DNA of 64,000 bases, taken from NCBI GenBank assembly GCA_026119855.1, contig JAOWBW010000027.1, positions 434,001 through 498,000 on the forward strand, given 5' to 3'. Below are positions 33,287 through 43,543 of this stretch, one piece after another (position 1 is the first letter of the stretch; each line of letters starts with the position of its first letter). The position numbers and the translations under genes were made by a program. Source of the stretch: Campanula takesimana (lineage: Eukaryota > Streptophyta > Magnoliopsida > Asterales > Campanulaceae). A model generated the notes under the pieces. That model searched no databases. It was given only the letters and a program-made list of their open reading frames with translations, and had not been told where the DNA came from.

Positions 33287-34232
33287 CTAGGTCATCTCGG
33301 TCTCTGTCGTGGCATTTTCAGCATCCAGTACGACCCATTCCTCAGGTATGTCTACTGTTATCATGTCGATGTTAGGGGCTGATGTAGTGACCGTGTTCGA
33401 CTTTGATATAGTAATATTTCTTTCTGGAGTGTCAATTTCCATCTTGGTTTTTGCCTTCCTTGACCTCATCACGTGCTCTAAGAAGTGTTTGGGGTTGCCG
33501 AGGACGCAGCCTATGCCTTCTGGGGTTGAGAATTTCACCCTTTGGTGAGGGAGGGAGGCAACCATTCCCAGTTTTCCCTGACTAGGGGAGGCGATGATGG
33601 CATGGTAGTCACTCGCCAAATCCATAACGATGAAGGTAATCATTGCCGATGTTTTGTAGGGGTATTCGCCGATTTCTAGTACCATGTCTACGGTTCCCTT
33701 AGCCTCGGCTTTGTGGTTTGTAAATCCCTCTAGTCTCCCATTGTAAGGGGTCAGAATGGTGTCTGGCAACTCCATCTCTTTGAAAGTTTTGTAGTAGAGC
33801 ACGTCTTTAGCGGCTCCAAAATCTATTAAGAGCCTTTCCGACTCGTAGTTGTCGATTCGGCCTGTGATGACCAACGGCTGTTCTCTCATGGCCCTGTTTC
33901 CGGCCAGCTCGTTAGGGGAGAAACTAATCACATCCTCCCCTTTGTGAATCCAAGGGGGGATATGGTAAACCTTTCTTAGCTCATAGATCTGCTCTTTTAA
34001 CTTGGTGGTGGAAGGGATTTCCTCCCTGATTACACCAATCAGTTTTGCTCGAGGTGGCCTGTCTTCACGGTCATCCATTTTCTCATCCTCTCTTGGACGT
34101 TTGTTGTCTTTCTTTGCTAAGTATTCATTTAGTTTCCCCTGATCGACCCACCTCTGTAGTATTTTCTTTAGGGCAAAGCAGTTATCCGTCTCGTGCCCGT
34201 TATCTCGGTGGTAGGCATAGTACTTGCTGGTG
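33287..34232 (-). pseudogene. Tat protease region
   Basis: In frame with gag after a TGA. Opens with the gag-end motif YYAYHRDNGHETDNCFALKK, a zinc-knuckle-like block in which the first Cys position reads Tyr. It then holds MDDREDRPPRAKLIGVI and a retropepsin-like region: ERLLIDFGAAKDVLYYKTF. The usual Asp-Thr/Ser-Gly triad reads Asp-Phe-Gly, which should impair activity unless this family tolerates it. It ends TEMT at 33287. Confidence 0.75.
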
Positions 34233-34234
34233 TC

Positions 34235-35848
34235 TCACGGGAACTTTGGGTTATCTTTAAGGGGTTTTGGATTTGGGAGATTCACCAGGTTCATGATCTC
34301 GGAAATCGGCTTGGTAAGGGGGGTAAAGACCTCGGTCGGTCTTATTCTGTTCTTCCCTCGGTTACCACTTCCACTGGTACCCTGGACGGAGTTAGGAGTG
34401 AGTGGCCTACGTTCCCCTTCTCGGTCTCGATCTCTGTATCCGGATATCAGTTTCTTTTTTTCCTTAGCAGTGGCTGTCGCGTAGGCCATCTGGTACAGCT
34501 CAGATTTTGTAAGAGGTTCTCTTACCGACAATTCATAGGTGAGCTCGTCTGATCTCTGCCCATTATAGAAGCACATTATGATTTCCCTGTCTATAAGTCT
34601 CTCTTCTATTGAGTCAGCCAAGTCTCTGAACGTTTTATAAAAATCCATAGTCGACTCGCTCTTTCCCTGAACTATGTTTGCCAGATCCGACAATCTTTTC
34701 TTTCTATCCCCGGCAGTGGCGAAATATTCTAGAAAACTTGACTTTAATTTAGAGAAGGAGCTGATGCTTCTTCTCTCCAAGTCCATAAACCAAGACCTGG
34801 CCGCTCCAACTAACGTACTAGCAAAGGCCTTGCAAAGTACGTCGTCTTTGTTGGAAACTAAGGCCATCATTCCTTCGAAAGATTGTAGGTGGTCCATGGC
34901 ATCTGTACTGCCGGAATACTTGTCCAGGTGGGGAAGCTTCAACTGGGGATTGGGTGGAGAATCCTTTATCCACTTAGCAAACGGACGCATTGCGTCGTAG
35001 TCGGTTTTCGGCTTCCTCTGCCCCTGGTTCATCTCTATATTGTCCATCCTCTCCTGCAAATCCAATATGATCTGCTCACTGAACCCTGAGCTGCGATGAG
35101 AGCTTCTCAGCCTGTCTCTTTCTCTGTCTCGGCCCCTTCTAACAACACGACTTGTGTCTGGATCATCATGAGGTCGTCTCGGAGGAGTATGACGAGGTGG
35201 CTCATGTCTGGGTGGGACTTGATCTTGATTTTTCCATCGCCGCCTTTCTCCTAGAAATCTCACATCTAGAGATTCTGCCTCCTCATCTCTCCTACGGTTT
35301 ATTTGATCCCTCAGATCTCTTCCCTCGGGATTAATTGGGCCAAGTCGACCTTCTAGTCGGCTTGGTGGAGCAGCTCGATTTCCTGGGGGCGCGTCACGCG
35401 GTTCCTGATGACGTATGTCCTCAGTGCGTGTGTTCCCCCTTCGGTCACTTCTTTCTCCACCCTCCAAAGCTCCTCTTGTGCCATAGGGCTGGGCGAAGGG
35501 TGCCAAGGAGTAGTCAGGATCAAATTCTAGGAGAGCCCTCTGAGCTTCAGCTAGTTGCTGAAGGGTTGAGAAATTCTGATGTAATAATGCCCTCCGATCA
35601 ATTGGTGCCGGCCTAGAAGGTCCAGCCTCGGAAAGCTGAGGACGTGAAGTCGTCCGTCTCCGTCGTCCATACTGGTGTGAAATTTCAGGCGCCGGACCTC
35701 TGGAATGGGTGTGCATCCCGCCTCCCTGAGGTGGAGGAGGGAGGCCTTGATTCAGAACATTGTCATTTACCACGTTAGGAGGTGGCGGATTGAGATTAGC
35801 GTCTGGTGTAACGCTAGCTTCCCGATCGTCGACGTGAGTTCTAGACAT
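34235..35848 (-). pseudogene. Tat gag
   Basis: Start chosen at MSRTHVDDREASV (35848), 64 bp inside the LTR edge; the open frame extends upstream into the LTR but that is unlikely to be coding. The N-terminal half is Pro/Arg-rich and disordered (RRGRDRERDRLRSSHRSS). The capsid-like core (about residues 320-470) has YSGSTDAMDHLQSFEGMM, WFMDLERRSISSFSKLKSSF and STMDFYKTFRDLADSIEERL. It ends at TGA (34237-34235) after NPKFP; the frame continues into the protease region, so a single nonsense change (probably CGA to TGA) separates them. Confidence 0.88.
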
Positions 35849-35891
35849 GGGGAAAATTGTGGTTTTCCGAACAGAGATTCTCCAACGATGT

Positions 35892-35909
35892 TTCCCGGCA
35901 ATGAAACCA
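35892..35909 (-). other. Primer binding site of the Tat element
   Basis: Read on the minus strand just after the 5' LTR: TGGTTTCATTGCCGGGAA. It resembles TGGCGCCGTTGCCGGGGA, complementary to plant tRNA-Asp, with several changes. This primer type is known in Tat elements. Confidence 0.65.
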
Positions 35910-35912
35910 AAC

Positions 35913-36568
35913 TGATGCTGCCAAAAACGTGTCGAATCAGCCCTCCATTTAGCGGTTCGGATAAATCCAGCAGTGAGATCTTCCCCGTTCGGATCTGTGC
36001 ACAATGAACAAACTTAAACTACGCCGGGGCTTCACCGGCGAAGGCCCTCTGGCGTGAGAATAAGTATACGGGTAAATGAATAGAGAATTCAATTGACTAG
36101 TTTTGAGCCAAAGAATTCATTACCCGTCTCCTGTAGTGTGGACCTGTTTTTATAGGCGCGGGTGAATGAGTCCTAACTTGTTTAGAGAAGCTAGGGAGCC
36201 CGTATTACTGTGGGACTCGTATTCCTTGGAGATAGACTCCGGATAAGGATGATTGGTGTCCCAGTTGTCTTGTTGAAGAGATATCCTTGTTTAGATAAGG
36301 ATCTTCACTGTTAGAGTTGTAATCAAACTCTGTAAGTGGTCTGCGATAATGGGAGGTTTTAACTGGTAAGTCGGCCCGTCATCTATCTCGGCCTCTTCAA
36401 AGAGGTCGGCTATGGATTAGATTTATTGGACCTCGGCCTAGGCAACGGCTGCCTGTTCGGCCTAATGTATGTCGGCATATAAGATTGTGGGCCTTTTTGG
36501 ATGGACCTTATGGTATGTGGGCCCAGAGTTTATGGGTCCCCTTTAACCAAGTCGGTTTATGTCGTTCA
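35913..36568 (-). repeat. Tat 5' LTR (right copy)
   Basis: 656 bp, TGATGCTGCC to TATGTCGTTCA on the plus strand, followed by the duplicated target ATTAA (36569-36573). It is the upstream LTR for the minus-strand gag-pol. Confidence 0.92.
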
Positions 36569-36573
36569 ATTAA

Positions 36574-38580
36574 GTTGAAACTATAGGGTCCTTATTGGAA
36601 ATATAAGTTCAGGGGTTTATTTGTTCAAATTGAAAGTTGAGTGACCAAAATAAATACGTGGGTAAAAATCTTAATATAACATGTTTATCTTTTCTCTCTG
36701 TGTTCTCATTATGCTCTGCAATATTTTCTCGTTCGTTCCTAGGGTTAAGAGAAAAGGTAAGTTCATTTCATTTTGATTTTATTTCTTTTTAATTACTACT
36801 CCGTTTTAAAATCTAATTATATAAAAATGATCAGGGCGTTGAGTAGGTTATTTCTACCCGAACAAAACATATTTCCTCGATACTTTTCTCCGAAATAGGT
36901 AAGTTACTAATTCCCCTTTAAATGTTAAAATGGTCATATATGTTATACTTGATACTTATACTTGTTAATTTTGTGATTTGAATGATTTTTGTGATACTTG
37001 TAATTTTGGGACAAAGGGAGTAGTATGATACTTGGTCCTAAGAAGGGTAATAAGATCATGGGTTGTGTTCTTGAACTCATTTGATGTACAAAGTATGGTA
37101 TAGGTAAGTTGTGTATTAGTACTTTTGGGACGGAAGGAGTAGGTAAAGAACCAGGTTCAGTTTTGGCCCAAATCTGGTACCGAGCGCCCGCCTGGTGGGC
37201 ATCGAGCGCCCGCCCGCTAGCCTTAGGAGCGTCCGCGCGCGCATGAGTCAAGCGCCCGCTTACCTTTTGTTTCATGACCAAATTCCCTGATGACCTGGAG
37301 CGCCCGCTTGGTCATTGCCGAGCGCCCTCCTGGTCCATGTTTGAGCGCCCGCCCGGTTTAGCTTGAGCATCCGCTCGCCCCTATTTTCAGAAATCTTCCT
37401 TTTTTTTGATTAAGACTAGGATGTATTCTTAGTCTAGGTTCGGGGTACTACTCTAGTTGACTTAAATGGTCACTGTGGAACACTCTAGTGTTTGAAATTG
37501 GTTCCTTTGTGAACAAATGTGTTATGGAATGTGAATAAGAGTTAAATGGGGTATTGTTGAACATCTTTTGATGTGTTTTGGATTGGTTCATCTTTGTGAT
37601 AAGTTTTGTGTGGTTCCCTACTTTGGAATCATGCCCCGGTTGTTGTTTAAGCAAGTATTCATTACTATGCTCGTGTTAAAGTCTAGCTGGTACTTGTTGT
37701 GGAGTCGGGCAGTGGTAGGGATTATAATGGCACACGAGCCAAGTTCATTATAAGGCTTCTACCATTGGTTTCCCATTTTTAACTCCTTTCCTTGGGCCAC
37801 GGATTGGGTTTGGGCTAGCTCTCCTTTGTTTGAGTTTAGTCACCGTTTGGGTTATGACTTTGTGTCATTTTCCCCCCGTTGTTGTTGTTGTTGTTGTTGG
37901 TTCATGAACCCGTTTCAGCCCTTTGGTGCTGCTCAGTTGATACCTCTCAGATGGTAATATGTTTGATTAGAGAACCTTGGCTCAGTATCCATGTATGAGT
38001 GTTTATTTCCGCCTTATGTGTGGTATGATGAGTTGGCTTTGCCTCTCAGGTTATGTGTTATGTGGATGCTTATTGACATTGTTCAATTATGAGTATCATT
38101 TCAGCATGTAACGTAGTTACATTTTAGTAGCTTACTGAGATTTATTCTCACCCCATTCCTTTTAATGTTGTTTTCCTTAGATAAAGGAGAGCCCAGGAGA
38201 TAGGTCACTTCACAAGGGAGGATGTCGAGGTGGTGATTTTGGGTAAGATATTTTGGGGCATGTGTTATGTAAAGGCTACATTATGTAAATGTATAACCTT
38301 TTGGGTAGTGTACCCGTGACTTCATCTTTGTATCAACTATTTTTGGAACATGTTGGTGATTTGTAAATTTGTAAGTAAAGTGTGTAAGCCTTGTGGCTAA
38401 GTACTTTGGGTTGTGAAAGTTTGTTTGTGTGAAATGAAATCAAGTTTCAAGTAAATATGTTTGGTTATATGAAACTTTTATGAAAGTACATTTCGAAAAA
38501 TTTTCCTAAAATGTTTTATGACGTCTTCTGTGCGTGTCCCGAATGTGGGGCCAAGTAGGACCACGGGTTGGGGCGCGACA
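36574..38580 (+). repeat. Tekay 5' LTR, right piece
   Basis: Remaining 2007 bp of the LTR after the Tat insertion, ending GGGGCGCGACA. With 14873-15051 the LTR was about 2186 bp. Its last 1030 bp match the 3' LTR (40658-41688) with about 20 substitutions. It contains degenerate GAGCGCCCGC repeats (37180-37380) and two MITE-like ends (GGGACAAAGGGAGTAG near 37010; GGGACGGAAGGAGTAG near 37127) that may mark small nested MITEs. Confidence 0.85.
37180..37375. repeat. GAGCGCCCGC repeats in the Tekay LTR
   Basis: Eight copies or near-copies of GAGCGCCCGC at about 37181, 37204, 37228, 37249, 37298, 37320, 37343 and 37365, mostly spaced 21-24 bp with one larger gap. The block is GC-rich and CG-rich in an AT-rich setting. 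The homologous part of the 3' LTR is deleted, so it cannot be compared. Confidence 0.8.
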
Positions 38581-38581
38581 G

Positions 38582-38594
38582 TTGGTATCAGAGC
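38582..38594 (+). other. Primer binding site of the Tekay element
   Basis: TTGGTATCAGAGC starts two bases after the LTR end, complementary to the 3' end of initiator tRNA-Met. It confirms the LTR boundary at 38580. Confidence 0.9.
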
Positions 38595-38690
38595 TAGGTT
38601 GTAGATGGTCTAGAATTTCAAAGTGACCTAGGAGGGTAGTTGTGTATAGAGTGAGTAACGTTGAGTCTTTTATGCAGGTATTTATTGAAA

Positions 38691-40657
38691 ATGGTTGAGA
38701 CTGAAGGAGATCAGGCTGGTTCTTCAGGGCAAGGGGATGCCATAGAAGAGGCTCGAATCATGTTTCAAGGGATGTTCGAAGCAGCAATGAAAACTTTAAA
38801 TGATCAGAGGCAAGGAGGAGAACAAGCACCTCCGAGATATGGGTTAGAACAGTTCCTGAAGATCAAACTAATGGGTTATGAAGGAGAACTAGAGGTAACA
38901 AAGGTCGAGAGGTGGATAGAGTCGATAGAGAAAATATTTGATGTCTTGAGATGTTCAGATGAACAACAAGTCAGGTTTGCTACCTATAAACTGAGTGGAG
39001 CTGCTGAGCACTGGTGGAGAGATTTGAAAACTAATTGGGATGAGAATCATGTACCCTATACTTGGGAGAATTTTCTGAAGAAGTTCAAGGAACATTTCAT
39101 TCCTCGGGTGGATCAAGACAAGAAGGAAATGGAGTTTCTTAACCTGGAGCAGAATACTATGTCTGTGGCTCAGTATACATCCAAATTCACGGAGTTATCC
39201 AGGTACTGTACTCATTTAGTGGCAACTGAGGAAAGGAAGGCTATGCGATTTGTAAAGGGATTGAGAACTGTGATCCGAAGTCAATTAGTATCTCACAAGT
39301 TGCAAGATTTTCAAGATGCTGTTGATAGAGCATATCAGGTGGAGCATGATATAGAAGAGCATAAGAGGAAAGTTGAATTGGCAGGTACATGAAGGCAAGG
39401 AAGACCTCAACCACAGCGTGATGATAATCGAGGAGGTCAGGGAACACCATCACAATTTAGAGGGCAACCGTAGGGGCAACCAATTATCAGAAATCAAGGT
39501 AACACCCCGGGAAATCAAGGTAGAAGAATATGTAATTACTGTCATAAGGAAGGGCACTCTGAAGAGCGGTGTTGGAAGAAGCGGGGAAAGTGTTTGAATT
39601 GTGGTCAGCTTGGCCATTTTCAGAGGGATTGTCCAAGAGCAAGGATTGTACCATATGGGAGTGGAGCTGGATCATCTCAGGGTCAGAAGAGGGATGCCTC
39701 AGGGAAGCCTAAGGTGCAGGGTCGTATCTTTGCCATCAATGAACAACAGGCTTCAGATTCTTCTAATGTGATAGGAGGTATAATTTATGTGTCTAGTTTG
39801 AGGGCACGAGCACTTATAGACCCTGGCTCTTCGCATTCTTATGTGTCTGTGCATTTTTCTTCGCGATTGCATGTTTCCTCTGAATATCTACGTTATGTGT
39901 TAGAGGTGTCTACTCTTATAGGGGAGTGTTTGGTGACTAATAAGGTGTTACATGGCTGTGATGTGTATACTTGGGAGCATGTTTTATTTGCTGATTTAGT
40001 TGTTTTGCCATTACAAGATTTTGATATTATCTTGGGAATGGATTGGTTGAGTAAATACCATGCTTCAGTTGATTGTTATAAAAAGGTGGTTACATTTTCT
40101 ATTCCTGATGTGCCTGAATTTACTTTTGAAGCTGCTCCTTTGGGTAGGGGAATTCGTATTATTTCTTATGTGAAAGCTAGAAAGTTGTTGCATCGTGGTT
40201 GTACGGGGTATTTGGCTAGTGTTCTTGATACTACTAAAAAGTTGCCTGAAGTAGAGGATGTGCATATTGTGAAAGAGTTTCCTGATGTGTTCTCTACTGA
40301 GTATTCTATGCCTCCCGATAGGGAGATCGAGTTTTGTATTGACTTACTTCCAGGTACTACCCCGATATCTGAGTCACCTTATAGAATGGCTCCAGCTGAA
40401 TTAAAGGAGTTGAAAGTTCAATTGCAAGAGTTACTTGATAGAGGGTTCATTCGACCCAGTGTATCACCGTGGGGAGCTCCTGTGTTGTTTGTAAAGAAAA
40501 AGGATGGGTCTTTGAGACTATGCATCGACTATAGAAAGCTGAATCAGGTGACTGTAAAAAACAAATATCCTCTGCCTCACATTGATGATTTATTTGATCA
40601 ACTTTAAGGGTCAGTTGTCTTTTCGAAGCTTGATTTGAGGAGTGGGTATAACCAGTT
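38691..40657 (+). pseudogene. Tekay gag-protease-RT fragment (three nonsense codons, truncated)
   Basis: One continuous frame. The gag core contains ERWIESIEKIFDVLRCSDEQ, AEHWWRDLKTNW and FKEHFIPRVDQDKKEMEF; then two zinc knuckles (CNYCHKEGHSEERC and CLNCGQLGHFQRDC). The protease motif is ALIDPGSSHSYVS, with ILGMDWLSKYHASVDC at its end. RT begins (DRGFIRPSVSPWGAPVLFVK, LCIDYRKLNQVTVKNKYPLP) but stops before the catalytic YxDD. Stops are TGA 39390, TAG 39471 and TAA 40605, each one C-to-T change from a sense codon (CGA, CAG, CAA). The start is the ATG at 38691. After SGYNQLN the sequence becomes LTR. Confidence 0.92.
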
Positions 40658-41688
40658 GAATGGGGTATTGTTGAACATCTTTTGATGTGTTTTGGATTGG
40701 TTCATCTTTGTGATGAGTTTTGTGTGGTACCCTACTTTGGAATCATGCCCCGGTTGTTGTTTAAGCAAGTATTCATTACTATGCTCGTGTTAAAGTCCAG
40801 CTGGTACTTGTTGTGGAGTCGGGCAGTGGTAGGGATTATAATGGCACACGAGCCAAGTTCATTATAAGGCTTCTACCATTGGTTTCCCATTTTTAACTCC
40901 CTTCCTTGGGCCACGGATTGGGTTTGGGCTAGCTCTCCTTTGTGTGAGTTTAGTCACCGTTTGGGTTATGACTTTGTGTCATTTTCCCTCCGTTGTTGTT
41001 GTTGTTGGTTCATGAACCCGTTTCAGCCCTTTGGTGCTGCTCAGTTGATACCTCTCAGATGGTAATAAGTTTGATTCGAGAACCTTGGCTCAGTATCCAT
41101 GTATGAGTGTTTATTTCCGCCTTATGTGTGGTATGATGAGTTGGCTTTGCCTCTCAGGTTATGTGTTATGTGGATGCTTATTGACATTGTTCAATTATGA
41201 GTATCATTTCAGCATGTAACGTAGTTGCATTTTAGTAGCTTACTGAGATTTATTCTCACCCCGTTCCTTTCAATGTTGTTTTCCTTAGATAAAGGAGAGC
41301 CCAGGAGATAGGTCACTTCACAAGGGAGGACGTTGAGGTGGTGATTTTGGGTAAGACATTTTGGGACATGTGTTATGTAAAGGCTACATTATGTAAATGT
41401 ATAACCTTTTGGGTAGTGTACCCGTGACTTCATCTTTGTATCACCTATTTTTGGAACATGTTGATGATTTGTAAATTTGTAAGTAAAGTGTGTAAGCCTT
41501 GTGGCTAAGTACTTTGGGTTGTGAAAGTTTGTTTGTGTGAAATGAAATCAAGTTTCAAGTAAATATGTTTGGTTATATGAAACTTTTATGAAAGTACATT
41601 TCGAAAAAATTTCCTAAAATGTTTTATGACGTCTTCCGTGCGTGTCCCGAACGTGGGGCCAAGTAGGACCACGGGTTGGGGCGCGACA
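40658..41688 (+). repeat. Tekay 3' LTR, truncated
   Basis: Last 1031 bp of the LTR, beginning AATGGGGTATTG and matching 37544-38580. The first half of this LTR is missing and the remainder is fused to RT. It ends GGGGCGCGACA and is followed by the duplicated AATTG. Confidence 0.92.
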
Positions 41689-43100
41689 AATTGGCTCTTA
41701 ATTAGCTATTAAGACCTGTATATATCAAGCTTCTGGATTGATTTCACTTGGGGGTGTCTTGATTGGATTTTAAGGGATGAATGGTTTAGTTCAAGAATTT
41801 TCAGGCATATTTGGGATGATAAAAGTTAGTATGTTGAGGATCGCATTGGAGTTGTTTTATCGGCGACGGTGAATAAGTACAAGGTGGGTTCAATGGTCTT
41901 AAAGCTCTTTCCAGGTAAAGGACGGAATTGACTATAAAGAGACTTTTACTCCAGTTGCACGTCTTGAAACTATCCGGCTAATTATTTATTTGCCGCCCAA
42001 TATCACTGGAAAATTATCAAATGGATATGAATTTTGCTTGAAGTAAACGCCCTGTGCTTGGTGTAGGAGGATTTAAAAGTATTTCCAAGTGAATGGATTT
42101 GTGAAATGTGACATGAAAATGCACATCGTGTGAAGTTGAATAATGATGGTGATATTTAAATGTGTGGTTGTATATGGATTATTTGATATCTATAGGATAT
42201 AACCTAAATTTGTTTGATCAATTCAAGAGAGCTATGGAAATGTAATTTAAGATGATGGACTTTGGCTTGTGTCATTTTCTCTTAAAATTTAGGTGAAATA
42301 AAGAGAAGATGACATTTTCATTTCTCAAGAATGATATGCAAAAGAAATCTCAAGAAATTTAAGATGGCGAATTGCAATCCCGTGAATACCCCCGTGAAGT
42401 GTGGAAAGAAATTGTCAAAGCAAAGAGATGATGAATGTTGATTCCACAATTTTCAAGAATCTTGATGAAGTCTAAGGTACTTAATGCGGACAAGGCTGGA
42501 TATAATTTTTTGGTGTCTAACTTGTGTGTCGATATTCGGAGGCTCCTACTACTTGTCATTTGAAGGCAACTAGGCGGATCCTTTAGTATCTTTTAGGTAA
42601 ATTTTCATATGGGATCTTTTATACTTATTTTCAAGATTATAAGTTGATTGGATGTTATGATAGTGATTTGTCTGGTGATGTTGATGATTGAAAGACACCA
42701 ACAGGTTTGTCTTTTTCATGGGGAATTCATCATTTGGATGGAGTTCAAAGAAGCAACATATTCTGACTCTTTCTACACGTGAAGTTAAAAATGTGGTTGC
42801 TATTTCTTGTGCTTGTTATGCTATATCGTTGAAAAGCTTGTAGAAAGAACGTCATCCAATACAAGCAGGTCTGGCGGAGATATGTGTTGATAACAAATCC
42901 GCAAATGCATTGGCAAAAAATCTGGTGTTCCTTAAATGAAGCAAACTTATTGATACAAAGTATCACATTGTTAGAAACTTAATACCAAAAAAGACATTGA
43001 AGTTGTGTTTGTGATGTCACAAGACTGATATTTGACTAAGCCTTTCACGTTCAATATGTTTTGGATGTTAAGTAAATCTCTTGGCGTGATGAATGTAGCT
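41689..43100 (+). pseudogene. Copia X RT and RNase H remnants
   Basis: Decayed Copia pol. The RT N-terminal block appears near 41910-41980 (KDGIDYKETFTPVARLETIRL across shifts). RNase H appears near 42675-42830 (GDVDD then KTPTG; a WSSKKQ-like block; an S-T-x-E-V-like block), and the C-terminus at about 43070 (LGVMNVA). Many stops and frameshifts; the catalytic YVDD region is not readable. A PPT-like TAAGGGGAA precedes the LTR at 43110. The first 180 bp after the Tekay target site are unreadable. Confidence 0.6.
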
Positions 43101-43109
43101 TAAGGGGAA

Positions 43110-43162
43110 TGTTGAAATAACATAATAATCCAAACTCTTTAGTTTCTTCTAGATTGGTTTTT

Positions 43163-43193
<31 letters not shown>

Positions 43194-43490
43194 GCGGGGG
43201 CGTTCTAATGCATGTAAGGAGGAACGTGGCGATTGGGATTATCCATGCACTAGGTATATTAGGATGCATGTTATTTATTATGTTTCATGTAATTAGTCTA
43301 CACTCATGGCTAGGATTTAGTATAAATACCCCATGTAGTCTAGCCAATTTGAATAAGTGAGTAAAAAAAAGTAATATAGTAAATACTCAAAGTTTCCTCC
43401 ACTTCTATCCTTCAAATTTATTCTCCATTATTTCTTTTTTACTTTGTTAATTAAGGTCTCCACTTTATATACCAAGAATTTGAATATTGT
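43110..43490 (+). repeat. 3' LTR of Copia X
   Basis: Begins TGTTGAAATAACATAAT after a polypurine tract (43101-43109) and aligns with 13658-13880. It contains a T15 run followed by a G22 run (43158-43194), TATAAATACCCCATG-like promoter sequence, and extra sequence missing from the left LTR. The 3' end is uncertain. Confidence 0.6.
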
Positions 43491-43509
43491 TGTTTAATAA
43501 GATATTCCG

Positions 43510-43543
<34 letters not shown>

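Larger units (their letters stand above)
15052..36568 (-). mobile_element. Tat-lineage Gypsy retrotransposon (minus strand)
   Basis: 21.5-kb element, including an 8.8-kb CACTA insertion, with LTRs at 15052-15711 and 35913-36568 and a perfect ATTAA duplication (15047-15051 and 36569-36573). On the minus strand the order is LTR, PBS, gag, protease, RT, degenerate RNase H, second RNase H, integrase, accessory region, LTR. The second, archaeal-type RNase H domain and the Asp-tRNA-like PBS are established Tat traits. Accessory ORFs antisense to pol fill 16034-29093. The copy cannot be autonomous: the integrase has lost its catalytic Glu region and frames are broken. Confidence 0.92.
14873..41688 (+). 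mobile_element. Tekay-like Gypsy chromovirus, internally deleted
   Basis: LTR retrotransposon bounded by TGTAACGACC (14873) and GGGGCGCGACA (41688), with AATTG duplicated on both sides (14868-14872 and 41689-41693). Its 5' LTR is interrupted by the Tat element (15052-36568). gag-pol runs from 38691 to about 40657, then joins directly to the second half of the 3' LTR, so most of RT, RNase H, integrase, chromodomain and the first half of the 3' LTR are gone. Lineage is inferred from gag, protease and RT motifs and the Met-type PBS. Confidence 0.9.
13658..43490 (+). mobile_element. Copia X, degenerate, split by the nested Tekay element
   Basis: An old Copia element whose left part (LTR and gag, 13658-14480) and right part (RT, RNase H and LTR, 41689 to about 43490) are separated by the 26.8-kb Tekay insertion (14873-41688). 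The two LTR pieces share TGTTGAAATAA at their start, then TAGGATTTAGTAT and CCCATGTAGTC-like sequence. Integrase is missing, deleted before or during decay. All frames are heavily broken. The outer target duplication could not be identified because the right LTR end is unclear. Confidence 0.7.

Noticed and set aside
35705..36007. Plus-strand ORF across the Tat gag start and LTR
   Set aside because: Shadow of gag on the other strand; no motif and it crosses the LTR boundary.
37000..37140. A bounded Stowaway MITE in the Tekay LTR
   Set aside because: Two right-type ends (GGGACAAAGGGAGTAG and GGGACGGAAGGAGTAG) are seen, but no clear matching left end or TA pair.
36943..37281. 112-residue minus-strand ORF in the Tekay LTR
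   Set aside because: It is produced by the CG-rich repeat block inside an LTR, with no domain and no start context.
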